This document shows positions 36,600-47,685 of a DNA stretch of 64,000 bases, piece after piece. Under the pieces are notes generated by a model. The model saw only the letters and a program-made list of their open reading frames with translations, was not told the DNA's origin and did no database searches. The stretch is taken from NCBI RefSeq assembly GCF_000143415.4, contig NW_003314261.1, forward strand, positions 4,189,416 through 4,253,415, in the 5' to 3' direction. Made by a program: the position numbers and the translations under genes. The stretch comes from Selaginella moellendorffii (taxonomy: Eukaryota > Streptophyta > Lycopodiopsida > Selaginellales > Selaginellaceae). Every line of letters begins with the position of its first letter. Positions within the stretch are counted from its first letter, which is position 1.

Positions 36600-37440
36600 T
36601 TATTCATAACTACCTCAGTGAGGTAATGTTCTAGTGCATTATGATTGGTGTGGATTTCTGTTTCCACTTTTGCAAAATATAAATCATGGTAAGAAATTCT
36701 TTATCATAAACTGAGTAATGAGAATTAGCACTTGAAAATTTGTGGCTTTCAAAAGTGATTACATGATTGTCTTGCACAAGCACAACACCAACTCTAGCAT
36801 CATTTGCATTTGTCATCACTATAAAGGACTTTACATAATTTAGAAAAATAAGGATAGGAACTGTCATCACTACCATCTTAAGTTATGCAAAGCTAGAAGC
36901 TTCTATTTCATTCCACTTAAGAAAAGCATTTTTATGAAACAAACTAAGGATATGCCATAAAAAAAAATTCCCTAACACCTAGGATCAAACCTTGTAAAGC
37001 CCAAAAATGAGTAAATGTCATGTGGATTGTGAGGAGTTAACCATGTCCTCATGGCCTCAACCTTATGAGCATCCATTGTGATCCCTCTAGAGGGCCCAAG
37101 ATACTCAACATAATCTTGAAAGAAGAAACTTTTATTTAGATTCAAATAAAACTCATTTTGCTTGAGTCGATCAAGCATATTATATAGCAGGTGGACATGT
37201 TCTTCCTCAAATCTTATAGATGAGTATATCATTCAAGTAAACAACTATCACCAAATTTAAATTAAGGAAGGAGATGAATTGAAGACAACATTTCAGATTG
37301 TTTTTGGCCACTATGAATATTTAGTCATGCCCTTTGGACTCATTAATGCTTTTGCAACATTTATGGCAGTTATGAACAATTTGTTTTGAGATCATTTACA
37401 TATAAGAGTTACCACTCTTTTACACCAAGGGCTCAATTTG
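36600..37440. mobile_element. Decayed Ty3/gypsy segment, unit 1 (RT and RNase H pieces)
   Basis: Minus strand: an RNase H piece (FIVMTNANDARVGVVLVQDN, then ITFESHKFSSANSHYSVYDKE) at 36631-36876 and the second half of a reverse transcriptase (LNLNKSFFFQDYVEYLG) at 36972-37232. Plus strand: the first half of an [21 protein letters not shown], at about 37290-37370. The two RT halves lie head to head. No long frame remains. Same structure at 51.1-51.9 kb; unit 1 has one extra A near 37208 that breaks the minus-strand frame. Confidence 0.75.
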
Positions 37441-37866
37441 CATCCATATATATATATTAGTGTTCTAGATGTTTGCCACTAATTTTTCATGGGATAATAG
37501 AACTCTCTAGGAACTCTCTTTTTTCTTATCACAGTACAAGCTTTTTTAACAATTGGGGTCCTGCTCATGGAACTCATACTGAAAGTACTTGGTGGTGCCA
37601 CGATCTGTATGGCATTGGTACTGACCAGAGTAATCGAGAATATAGGATGGGCCATAGCTGGTCGTATCACAGAAACTAAGAAGCAGCCTTGTCAGCTCCG
37701 CTGGTTGGGAATTCTTAATCTACATCCAGGTTGAACGTCTAGTCGTTGCTATCTTGGTTATGGCCATACATTTGGATGATGGCGAGATTAAGAATTATGT
37801 CGCCAATAAAAATCACGTGGTTATTAACATGATTACACTAAGCAAACTACGAGTATGCATAGCTTA

Positions 37867-40084
37867 TCAAGTATACTTGATAAGTTTTAGGACATCTCCG
37901 ACCAAGTGCAAAGAGCCAGTGACAAGAACCTGGAAGATTACACGCTATGGAATGAAAGGGAAGAAAGAAAAAGGAACAATTAGACTAAAACGTTGGAGTA
38001 CCTGCAAGTGTAGCTGAGGATAGCCTTTTGCAATACGCTGTAGCCATTGTATCGATGATGGCAGCGAAGGCAACACTGCGCTGGAGGATCCAATCATCAA
38101 ACTCGTGTCTCGAGAAAAACCTTCGTCGTCTTTCAGCTGTTGGACGACGCTGGAGCTTTCGCTGGAGTTGATGAAGCAGTGATCATCTTTGCTTGCTTCC
38201 AGTGCTTCCCAGTGCCGCCACAAGATCTCCTGCCAGGAAGTGTCAGCTCTCCCGGTGCAAATGTGCCTCACCGAGAAGCTGCTCGAGTATGGTGGCACAA
38301 AGAGAGCCAGCTGAATTGGTGATTCCTCCCGAGCACAGGCTTCCTTCAGGCGTGGCAAGAGAAGCTGTGGATCACGCTTGGGCATGCAGTTGAAAAGAAG
38401 AATCTGTGCGGTAGCGAGCGAAGAGCGAGAGATCGTCAAAATGAGAGAGTTTCTCACAAACCTTGCACTGATCTCCACAAGGAGAAGCATCAGCTTTGGA
38501 CGCTGAAGAGAACCATTTGCCGCAAACTTCCATGCTCTCGGGGCTGTGAGCTCCATCGATGTAAAAGCTAAGGTTGCTGCAAAGCTTGTCATGGATGACT
38601 TGTGCTCTTCCTTCCCAGCGAGCTTGGACGAGGCCAGTGATGTAAGAATCAGGCAGACGAGCATGCTCGATAGCCTGCGATTTAGAAAAACAGAAACTGT
38701 AAGTTTGCCTTTAAAGAACGGAAGAGTCTCGATGGACATTTTCTACGAGAAGTTTGTGCTCGTTGTGTCCGGAACTCCCGGCCCAGCGTTTGCAAAGAGC
38801 TACGGCGAGTGCAGCGTTTACGCGCTGATGCTCGCCTTTGAGCCCCAGTTCTAAGTCTCCAAGGCCATATGCTGTCAAAGGGGCTGCCACTTCCAAGCAA
38901 ATCTGTCCAGCAACATTAGAGAATATCGGAAGAACAAAAAGTGTCATTACATTGAGTTCCTTTGCTCGCTTTTGCAAAGAATCTAAAGCTTCACTCGCCT
39001 GTGGCACGGTTATGGCTGGAACACCTGCCTACAGTGGAATTTAGAAACTTCACAAACTTTTTGAAGTACCTTGAAAATTCCAGCCTTTTGGGAAGCGATT
39101 TCTCCAAGAGTACTTCCTGCACCAGTGTGTTAAATATCAAAAACTTTTGTGTTAGAAAAGCCTACCCAGGACTTCCATATGATCGTAACCAAGAGAAGTT
39201 ACTCCGCAGACAACCGGGGATTTCACCTATGAATCAAAATCACAAGAATTCGTTAGACACTGTTCTTTCCCAAGAATGAAAGGCGAAGGTATTACGACGT
39301 TGGTGGTGTCGTATCGACCACCAAGACCAACTTCTATAATTGCAACATCCACCTACAAAATACAAGAAATAATAAGCCCATGACTAGAGCAGAAGAAGAA
39401 GAAGAAACCGACAACGATGATACCTTCTCGGAGATAAACATCTTGAATGCTAGAACAGTGAGAAACCTCGAAACCCGCGCTATCGAAACTCCACTGTGGA
39501 AACTATCTCCTGGGAGAGCCTGATAATCGCAGTTTTAGAAGTGAACTGTAGCTTAATCCAGACCTGTAGACGTTCCCAGCACCACCAAAAGTATTTGGCA
39601 AAGAGCTCCTGCGAGACTGGTTGCCTGGCATAAGCGCCACTTAGAAACAAGTCGGAACAAATAAAAAACGATGCAGTACCCATCGAAACGAAATCGTTCT
39701 CTAACGTCCAGTAGATGCGGTGAAGTGAAAAGTCCCGTCCGGAACCCGGAAGCTCTCAGTATCTCCTCCACGAAAGCGCATGTCGACCCCTAAATTCACA
39801 ACGAGAGCGTTGGGAAAGAAAAACTAGGAATTTATGATCCATTCTACTTTGCCTTTGGTCCCGGCCACATGAATGACACTGAGCTCGGACAGTGGTTCTT
39901 CCAAATCCAAATGCTAGCACACAGCAAAAGTTCAATGGTTTGCTTGAAAGCACTCCCGAAAAACTGCGTTTTATACCCTGAGATGCCGTGAAGTGATCTG
40001 GACATGGGACTCGAGGGGCGCAAGAGATCCAGGCGCCGTGAGAAGGGCGTCGAGCGCATCGATGGCGCGCTGGAAGCTCTCCAT
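37867..40084 (-). CDS. FPGS: Folylpolyglutamate synthase, copy 1
   Basis: Minus-strand gene of about ten exons. The start is taken as ATG 40082-40084 ([15 protein letters not shown]); the frame stays open upstream without another ATG, so an organelle presequence from an upstream exon is possible. Motifs: [12 protein letters not shown], then after an intron [19 protein letters not shown] (the Mur-ligase/FPGS P-loop spans this intron), [87 protein letters not shown] and a last exon [20 protein letters not shown]. The enzyme adds glutamates to folates so they stay in the cell and bind one-carbon enzymes. All expected blocks are present and splice sites look usable. Stop at 37867-37869 lies within a perfect palindrome. 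Copy 2 is 18,692 bp away. Confidence 0.88.
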
Positions 40085-40499
40085 TGATCGAGCATTGCGA
40101 CAAGAAGTGCTTTCTAGCACAGCTCTAGAGTAGCCCAACCGAAGTGGCAACTTTGCCGGTCGATTTACGCTTTGCCCTTGGAAACTTCTCACGTCAACAC
40201 CAGTCTTCCACTGCACAATCTCGTGCTTGACCGCGCAAAAGACTTCAAAACCAAAAACAATACTATAGTTTTCCTCCAGGAAACAGCAGTGCCTGGTCTC
40301 TTTTCCATCGAAATATCGAATAACATGAATAATCTGTGTGTTTAAGGTAAAAACAAATCATGAGACTGAAAGCTGTGGGTGGGAGTCACGGTTGTAGAAT
40401 CTGCAGACAAGATTACGAAACCAGTGTCGATCGACAGGGATAGACAAAAAAAATAACACAATTGTTCTAAGGTTTTGATCACAGGAGTGATTCTTACAG

Positions 40500-41183
40500 T
40501 CAATGGTGGACGCTCTCCACACGGATTGGAGAGAAGTAACTGTTGCTCTTGTTCCCAGAGACATGGGAGAGGATCTCTTGAATCATGTTGTTTGTCTTGT
40601 TTGTGCAATCCTTGGCATGGAGTTCCTTGGACATGTCCCGGCTCATGCTTGCGCTCCTCCCATCAAACATATACTTGAACAGCGTGCACAAGCTTCCACC
40701 TTCCTTAATCTGGACTCCATACCAGATCTTGTCTCCGGCACGTCTAGTTGAGTGGCACAAGTCCTCGAGTCGCCTCATCATGTGGCATCTCGTCCCGCCA
40801 ATCACCACCAAGAGCTGGGCATTCCTCAGGGCACAATCGTCACAGTCTCTGCTGCAGAGCTCTTGGGTGAGGAGGTTGTGAAGCTCTTGAGCTCCAGCGC
40901 AGTGGAGGTAGTCTGGTGCCGGTAGCTTGGATGTCGATCGCGGCCAGAAGTCATGGAAATCGCTATGGGAAGTAATAACTAACCCATCAATCTTGTATGT
41001 TACCTTGCTGCTCAGATTTTTCTTGGTGGGAGGCTCGTCCTGAAACTCACGCCTTCTCTTTGGAGCACTGGCCTTGGTATCAGCTTGTCCTTCCTTGTCT
41101 CGCTGCCTCTTCTTTCCCTTCTTGATTGCGTCCATCGCTGCCACAGCGCTAGCCTTCTTGTCCACGCTCTCGATCACTGCCAT
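40500..41183 (-). CDS. Uncharacterised basic protein, copy 2
   Basis: Single exon of 227 codons, ATG 41181-41183, stop 40500-40502. It is nearly identical to the copy at 33366-34055. Differences seen are EPPTKKN for EPPMVPKKN, DDCALRN for DDCAPRN and CHSTRRAG for CHLTRRAG. Family unknown. The same basic N-terminal segments suggest nuclear location. Directly upstream the leader is shared with copy 1 for about 150 bp, then the PPR remnant starts. Confidence 0.6.
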   Translation of the reverse strand: MAVIESVDKKASAVAAMDAIKKGKKRQRDKEGQADTKASAPKRRREFQDEPPTKKNLSSKVTYKIDGLVITSHSDFHDFWPRSTSKLPAPDYLHCAGAQELHNLLTQELCSRDCDDCALRNAQLLVVIGGTRCHMMRRLEDLCHSTRRAGDKIWYGVQIKEGGSLCTLFKYMFDGRSASMSRDMSKELHAKDCTNKTNNMIQEILSHVSGNKSNSYFSPIRVESVHH

Positions 41184-41339
41184 TAAACCCTGATTGTGTG
41201 AATCCTAAAGGGCCCTTTTATATGGTAACAAAAGATGCAATCAAATCAAAGCCTAGTACGGACAGAGAATATTCTCTTGACCGTCCGTTTAATATAAAGA
41301 ATCAAATGAGTCCTAGTTCTTCCTCTTCGCGACCTCGAT

Positions 41340-41464
41340 CTTTCCGTTCCAAGCGTGGCCGCGCCCACTCCAGCGATTGGAGGTGAGGAGATTCCTTGCG
41401 TCGCTCAAGGAATGCTCGCGATCCCGGGACACGCCGAGGCGGAGTGCTGCGGCCTCGATTCCAC
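41340..41464 (+). pseudogene. Short PPR remnant, unit 2
   Basis: About 125 bp matching the start of the PPR fragment at 34.2-34.36 kb (the part coding SLKECSRSR), with an internal deletion that removes the GLDWGKQIHAE part. Homology stops at about 41464, where AT-rich sequence begins. Confidence 0.6.
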
Positions 41465-42869
41465 GGTTTCTACTCCCATGATCACAGTGATGTGTTCGCA
41501 AGCCAATCTAAATAAGAATTGAGAGCCACATTGATGGAAATGAAGAGCAAGGCATGCTTTTTCGTGCATGTTCACACTACCACACTTAATCTAATTGTAA
41601 GAGAAGAATTTTCTATTGATTTCGAAATCTTTATCTCGGTAGGGAAGATGAATCTATGGAAGTAAGAGACTAGAGTGTTGGCCGTGGTGAATGCTCTGCT
41701 GGAGTAATAAGTGTTGTTGAAGGTGTCTGCATGGGGTTGAGGGATGCCACATCCACCAATATCCATATCCCCTCCAAAGTACAAATTTATGTGGCCCAAT
41801 TACATATTGCCACGTGAAAGAGGCAATATTGTGTGGATAGACTTTTTTCACCCAGCATCGGTTTACAAATAGATTTCTATAACTCAATCATGGATAGTTA
41901 TAGATATTTTGATATTCACCTCACATATTATAAGTAGTTTCTAAATATATTTGTTTAAAAAAGAAATATGGAATAAAATATAAACATAAGGAAGGAATGT
42001 AGTCATGCACAGATTCATTATTGAAACTATATAATAATAATTTATATTAATGATAGTTTTTATCAGTTTAAAAGTATGACAAAAAATGTGAAAATATTTT
42101 CTTGAAAATGTTAGTTTACTATGAAGAAAATGTAAATTTCTTTTAAATTTTATAAAGCTACTTGAAAAGGGAAAAATATAAAAATATTTAAAAAGAAAAA
42201 GTAAAATATAAAATTAAATACATCACTCTTATTAATTAAGCTTATATTTATAGTAAATGAAATTATAATAATATTTTACTTATTTATATTATATGTATGA
42301 ATATTAATTTGATATTTAATTAAAATGATTACATAATAAGTGAAAAATACTATAATAAATAAAATTGACTTAAGGAAAATAATTAAATGCATTGCAGTAA
42401 TTATGGCATTATTTGATGAGGCAATAAGAAAGAATGTAGCTACACTTTTAGATTCAAGAATGAATGGATTAGATTGAATCCAATCCATATTTAAGTTAAT
42501 GTTTTACTCCCAGCAGGATTTGGCAAAAAAAGTGATTGAGTTTGATGTTAAGTTGAATGTTTGAAAAAGTTATAATTTTATTTTATAATAGTAAATATCA
42601 TTCAAAATATAATATCTCATTTTGAAATTACTTAATAGTTGATTTATAAAACCTTAGCTATCTTGTATAAAAATGTTTTTTCACTTTCTTTTAAAATAAT
42701 AAAATTATAGCTAACAAACTCACTAATCCTGCTAAAGATGAGGAGATTAATAGGCAGTTTGTTGAATACCTACAGAAAGGGTGGTTATGGATCATCAAGT
42801 CTCCCTAGGTTGCTCCATGTTTACAATCCACTCAAATATATAATTGCACTTAAAAAATAATTATACTTT
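41465..42869. mobile_element. AT-rich decayed retroelement sequence, left of the LTR element
   Basis: Very AT-rich, without long frames. At 42715-42845 on the plus strand a piece reads NPAKDEEINRQFVEYLQKGW and IIKSP, matching the N-terminal reverse transcriptase block of chromoviruses (residue spacing as in ...L..LL.KG.IR.S.SPW). A frame on the minus strand at 41572-41799 is not recognised. The 5-kb LTR element is inserted right after this stretch, and its other flank is at 47859-48350. Confidence 0.6.
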
Positions 42870-43043
42870 TGTGAGTGCCTGGAATATGGAAAGGGAATAC
42901 AGAAATGTGCATATCAATTAACCCAAAAACCCTAGCTTATATATAGGAGCGAGTGGTCCGGATTGAAACCAATCCGACGGCTACCAAAATCCACTACGCT
43001 AATATTAGTATACGGCATCGTAACCGTACACTTGGCCCTCACA
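42870..43043 (-). repeat. 3' LTR of the Ty3/gypsy element
   Basis: 174 bp, TGTGAG...CTCACA. On the minus strand this is the downstream LTR. Differs from the other LTR by two substitutions (tatatatagg/tatatacagg and gacggctac/gacagctac) and one probable single-base indel. Confidence 0.92.
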
Positions 43044-43058
43044 TCATCCCCTCCTCTC
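43044..43058 (-). other. Polypurine tract
   Basis: Directly inside the 3' LTR the minus strand reads GAGAGGAGGGGATGA, a purine run that primes plus-strand synthesis in LTR elements. Confidence 0.75.
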
Positions 43059-43075
43059 GGAATAATGGAAGACCG

Positions 43076-46000
43076 TCAGGGTTCTCTTGTAGATGGGCCG
43101 GGATCTGGAGGAACGTCAGGAGGAGGCATCGGCGGATCTGTAGACGGTATTAACTGCTCCTGATCCCTTTGTATGAAGCGTTTTAACCGCTGCACATGCA
43201 CAATCTCTGGAGGATCGGCCTGCTGAATGTCATGCCGAACCTCATAAACTTGCGGTCCAACTTGCTGCAACACCCGATACGGTCCTTTCCACTGCGCAAG
43301 GAGCCCTTTAGACAAACCACGTACCGTAAGATGGGGAAAACGGACTAACACCAAATCATCCACTTTGTACTCCGCAGGTGGACGATGATGGGAGTTGTAG
43401 CGCCGTTGTTGTCCCACTTGTATGCGGCCTAAGTGTTCGGCAGACTCTGCTCGGACAAGTGGAAGAATGCTTGTCAAATACTGATCCCATGACCTAGCAT
43501 CAGGAGCTCGTGGCAATCGCGAAGGTAAACCCAGCTCTGTTGGTAATATTGGATCATGACCATATAGAAGTTTATATGGTGAAACACCAACAGAACTTTG
43601 CACCCCTATGACATAGGCATACCGAAGAGATGGCAAATAACCATCCCAATCCGAATGCTGAAAGTTCACATACTTCGCAATCATCCCTTTGAATGTCCGA
43701 ACGAGCCGTTCCACCAGACCGTCTGATTGTGGATGATAAGCACTCGTAAAAGTGTGGCGTATCCCCAACCGAGATGTCAAAACATGAAATACCTCAGCCA
43801 TAAATGCAGGACCATTATCCGAAAGAATCCGCTCTGGACAAGAATGCTGGAACACCACTCGATTGAGGAGGAAGTATCCAACAGCAGTTGCAGTGGCACT
43901 AGCAAGAGCACCAACTTCCACCCAACGAGTCAAGTAGTCAGAAGCAATAATAACATACTCATTGCCAGCAGTCGATCGTGGAAAAGGTCCCATAAGATCA
44001 AACGCCACCAACTCAAACGGACAGGAAACTGCAATTGACTCCAACCGTCCTTCCGCAGCACAAGGGGGAGTATTACGAGCTTGGCACCAAACGCAGCTAC
44101 GCACATACCGGATAATATCACGTCGCATCTCCGGCCAATAGAAAGACCTGCGCAGCTTCTCGGTGACACGACGGTGTCCCATATGCCCACCTAGAACAGG
44201 AGAATCATGGTAGGCATGGAGAAACCGCGGAATAAACACCGAAGGCACCACCAACCGTAAATGATCATCAGGATCCGTCCCCACAAAATAAAGAAGGCCA
44301 TCTTCAAGCTGATATTGAGAATGTAAATGCCGGAAAGGCAAGTCATCAGCAAGTGATGCAGGATTCTCAAACCCATCTCGAAGCCTTCAAATCCACGGCT
44401 CAATCTTTTGAGCCTCGCGAACCTCATCAAGAGAAGGTAGATCTTGCTCTGTGCCCTGTGGACACTGAACGTCAAGGACAGCAACCGCCGACGGCACAGA
44501 ATCCTCATCTAGAAAATCCACAGACGCTGGAACAACAGGTTCGTCAGAAACATGAGAAGTGAGTGGAGAAGGAAGAGGAGCTCGAGAAAGGGCATCAGCA
44601 TCAGCCATAGAACTCCCTGGGCGATGAACAACATCGAAATCATATATCTGAAGCTTCAAAGCCCATCGAGCCGTACGACCAACCAGGTTCTTCCGCTTCA
44701 ATAATGAAGTAACAGCAGCATGGTCACCTTCAAGTAATGTCCGAGAACCATGTAGATATGCATGAAGTTTCTCGAAAGCCTAGACTGCTGCTAAACACTC
44801 CTTCTCCGTCGTGGAGTAGTTCATCTCCGCTGGTTGTAATGTACGGCTTATGTATGCAATGGGATGGCGCTGACCAGGCACACTCGAGCTCTCTTGCATC
44901 AACACACCTCCAAGACCAATGTCAGAAGCATCCACGCGCAAAATAAAAGGTCGAGTGTAGTCAGGATATGCCAAAACCGGAGGAGTCGTCAATAGCTCTT
45001 TGAGATCCATGAACGCCCGCTCACAATCCGAAGACCAGATGAAAGATGACGTTGATGACTTCAGCAACGCTCGCAATGGTGTAGTGCGATCGGAAAGATG
45101 ATCCACAAAACGACCGAGATACTGCACTTTACCCAAAAAGCGCTGCACATCATTCACACATTTCGGAGTAGGGAACTTTAGAACAGCCACAAGTTTGTTA
45201 GGATCAACTTGCAAACCCTCACGAGAAATACGGTACCCAAGATAAGTTGTGTCCTTGGACCCAAACACGCACTTTGACCGCTTCAGCTTTAAACCAACAT
45301 CACGTAGCCGATCCAACACTTTACAAACATCACGAACGTGCTCCTCCCACGTCCCCTCCGAGTGGATCAAAACATCATCAATGAAGTCAGCAGTCACTTC
45401 CGGCATATCGCAAAAAACCTCGTCCATCATCCGCTGGAAAGTTGCGGGAGCATTGTTCAAACCAAACGGCATCACCAAGAACTCGTACAAACCAAATGGT
45501 GTACGAAAAGCAGTCTTAGGAATATCTTCTTCGGCCATCGGTACTTGCCAATACCCAGAAGCAAGATCTAGCTTGGTGAACCAACGACTTCGCCCCAGAC
45601 AATCTAAGAGATCAGTAGTGTGAGGAAGAGGATACACATCTGGGATCGTCACTTCGTTTAACGGGCGATAGTCGATGCAGAAACGAATACTCCCATCAGG
45701 CTTCATCACAAGATGAGGTTCACATGCCCAAGGACTCCGTGACTTCCGAATAACACCCTTCTCCAGCATTTCCTTGACGTTGGCTCGTAAAATCTTGATC
45801 TCCTTAGGTGACCGACGACGAACAGGAACCTTGATTGGACGAGCATCCCCGGTTGGAATCGGATGACGTGTGGCAATCTTGGCCCCAGATGATAGGTCAA
45901 ATTCAAAGAGATCAGAATACTCCTTCATGAGCCGGTCAACTGCTGCAACACAAAGATCGTCGGAGGGATCGGAAAAGGGAAAAGCAGAACAAGATGGAAA

Positions 46001-46675
46001 CACAGAAGGAAAGAGTGGGGGAACAAAAGTAATGGAGGCAGAGGTAGAAGTAGAGGGACAAAGAGGTATGGAAGTGAGAGGAATGGATGAAACATAAGGA
46101 AGTATGAGACAAGGGGGAGAAGCCTCAAAGTCACATTTGGCATGATTGCGCTGCAACCAATCCATACCAAGAATGAGGTCAAAAGCTTGACTCGGCACCA
46201 CCCGCAACGACTGCAACTCAAGCTCGAGATCGCCCACATGCACAACCAGGTCCACCTCATCCCGTGCACATGCATGTGTACGGCCGTTGCCATAAAGAAT
46301 GAAAACTGGTTCCGCCGCACGACGCAAGTGTAGACGACAACGTGTGGTAACAGGTCGAGCAATAGAAGATAAACTCGAACCTGTATCAACCAACACGGAG
46401 AGAATAATAGGAGACCTCTTGTTATAAAAACGAGCTTGGAAAGTAAACACGGGATGAACCGGTGCCGAGTGAACCCCTTGATGATACTCCCGAAAGAAAG
46501 ATGGAGGGGTCACTGATTTATTCGCGCAAGGTCCCTCCATTACTCGCGCGACTCCTCGTTTCCCGGATGCATCTCGGTGTCCAGACCTTCCACTGCAGCA
46601 GCACCCACGGGACGTTGCTGACGCCAAGGTCTCCACCCAGGAAATGGAGGTCGCCAATCCGGAAAACGACGGCAA
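43076..46675 (-). pseudogene. pol: pol gene of the Ty3/gypsy element, interrupted by two stops
   Basis: Read on the minus strand in the -1 frame of gag. Domains in order: aspartic protease (VLVDTGSSLSSIA), reverse transcriptase (FCIDYRPLNEVTIPD, FGLYEFLVMPFGLNNAPATF, catalytic FIDDVLIHS), RNase H (LRVDASDIGLGGVLMQ), zinc-binding integrase head (HMGHRRVTEKL ... SCVWCQ) and integrase core (FDLMGPF, SDNGPAF, HPQSDGLVER: the D, D, E residues), then the GPY/F module. Frames are open from 46675 to a TAG at 44780-44782 between RNase H halves, then to a TGA at 44387-44389 before integrase, then to the natural end at 43076. Apart from the two stops no frameshift was noted, so the element was active recently on this time scale. 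Confidence 0.9.
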
Positions 46676-47472
46676 CGCCGATAAGTATGACCAACTTCAT
46701 CACACGCCTAGCAGCGAACATCACGGCCACGACCACGTCCTCGCGCTTGTCCTTGGACTCGAGCAGCAGCAGCATCAACCTCCATTGGAACAGGACCATC
46801 ACCCATAGGAAGGGGAGCGGAAGGACGTGCAGCGAGAAGTGGAAGAGGCGACGTCTCATAACGTTGTGCCAAGCGAAGAGCATCGTCAAGGGTGGCAGGA
46901 GCAAGTGCATGCACAAGTCCGACAAGATCTTGACGAAGTGCTGGCCACAACATTCCTAGCTTGATCCGCTCCGACATATTTGGCTCCGCACGAAGCAAAA
47001 GACTTCGGAAACGAACGCCAAATTGCATCACCGACTCAGATGGCCTTTGGCGAAGACGATGCAATTGTTGGAAAGCATCATCACAATCATCAGCATGGCC
47101 GAAGGCGCGTTTGAAGACGTCCGGGAGAACACTCCAATCCCCACGAGTGGCTGCGCTCAAACCATTGTACCACTGCAACACCGTCCCTTGGAGACACGTG
47201 GGAAACTCACGCAAACGTCGAGTATCATCCCAAGAATGATATGTGGCAATCACCGTGAAGTGATCGAACCAATGGTACACATCATCCCCAGGATTCCCGC
47301 GAAAGAACTCCGGCCGTACGCGAGGATTAGCACCAAGAGCAGGAGGAGTTGTACCACGTGCCGTGAACGCCGCCATCAACTGAGTTTGGTTGTTCAATTG
47401 CAAGCGCATAGCATCAAGCAATTGTACCAACTGCTGCTCTAGAGTCAAAGGAGGAGATTGCAGATCTGCCAT
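46540..47472 (-). pseudogene. gag: gag gene of the Ty3/gypsy element, with a stop in the zinc knuckle
   Basis: From the ATG at 47470-47472 (MADLQSPPLTLEQQLVQLLD) the frame has the retrotransposon capsid region (FFRGNPGDDVYHWFDHF, LQGTVLQWYNGL, FGVRFRSLLLRAEP) and an Arg/Gly-rich RNA-binding part. A CX2CX4HX4C zinc knuckle follows, and a TAG at 46708-46710 falls between its first two Cys. The same frame then goes on to a TAA at 46540-46542, seven codons... after the shift heptamer at 46558-46564. Gag packages the element RNA in cytoplasmic particles. Confidence 0.88.
46558..46564 (-). other. -1 ribosomal frameshift heptamer GGGAAAC
   Basis: On the minus strand the gag frame reads CCG GGA AAC GAG GAG TCG. 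The heptamer G GGA AAC has the X XXY YYZ form in the right phase. A slip of one base back gives GGG AAA CGA, exactly the pol frame that runs into the protease. The gag stop (46540-46542) comes five codons after AAC. No pseudoknot was folded. Confidence 0.75.
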
Positions 47473-47670
47473 GAAGGTGAGCGAAAAAGAAAGAGCAAAA
47501 GAAGAGAGATGACAAAAAGCTAGAAGGAAATGGTAGATCTAGACAACACAAAAAGCTAGATCTAAACCAAAAGAAAGGAAATGGAAAAAGCTAGATCTAA
47601 ACGATGCAAAAGCTAGATCTAAACCAAAATCCCAAATCCAAGCACTCCTCAGGGACAATCAAAGTTGCCC

Positions 47671-47685
47671 CTCACCTCCACCAAT
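47671..47685 (-). other. Primer-binding-type site
   Basis: Directly inside the 5' LTR the minus strand reads TTGGTGGAGGTGAGG. TGG complements a tRNA 3' CCA; the priming tRNA was not identified. Confidence 0.6.

Larger units (their letters stand above)
33142..40268. repeat. Segmental tandem duplication, unit 1
   Basis: Unit 1 holds, in order, the unknown gene (33366-34055), a PPR fragment, a gap of N, an inverted PPR remnant, a decayed gypsy segment (to 37514) and FPGS copy 1. All parts recur in the same order in 40269-58960. Its right end joins unit 2 without N. Compared with unit 2 it lacks the stretch equal to 52007-56210, with a 4-base filler (37515-37518) at the join. Confidence 0.85.

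Noticed and set aside
37945-38739. 264-codon minus-strand frame in the FPGS gene (and its copy at 56637)
   Set aside because: Runs through an intron and exons; only parts are in the FPGS frame, the rest is out of frame.
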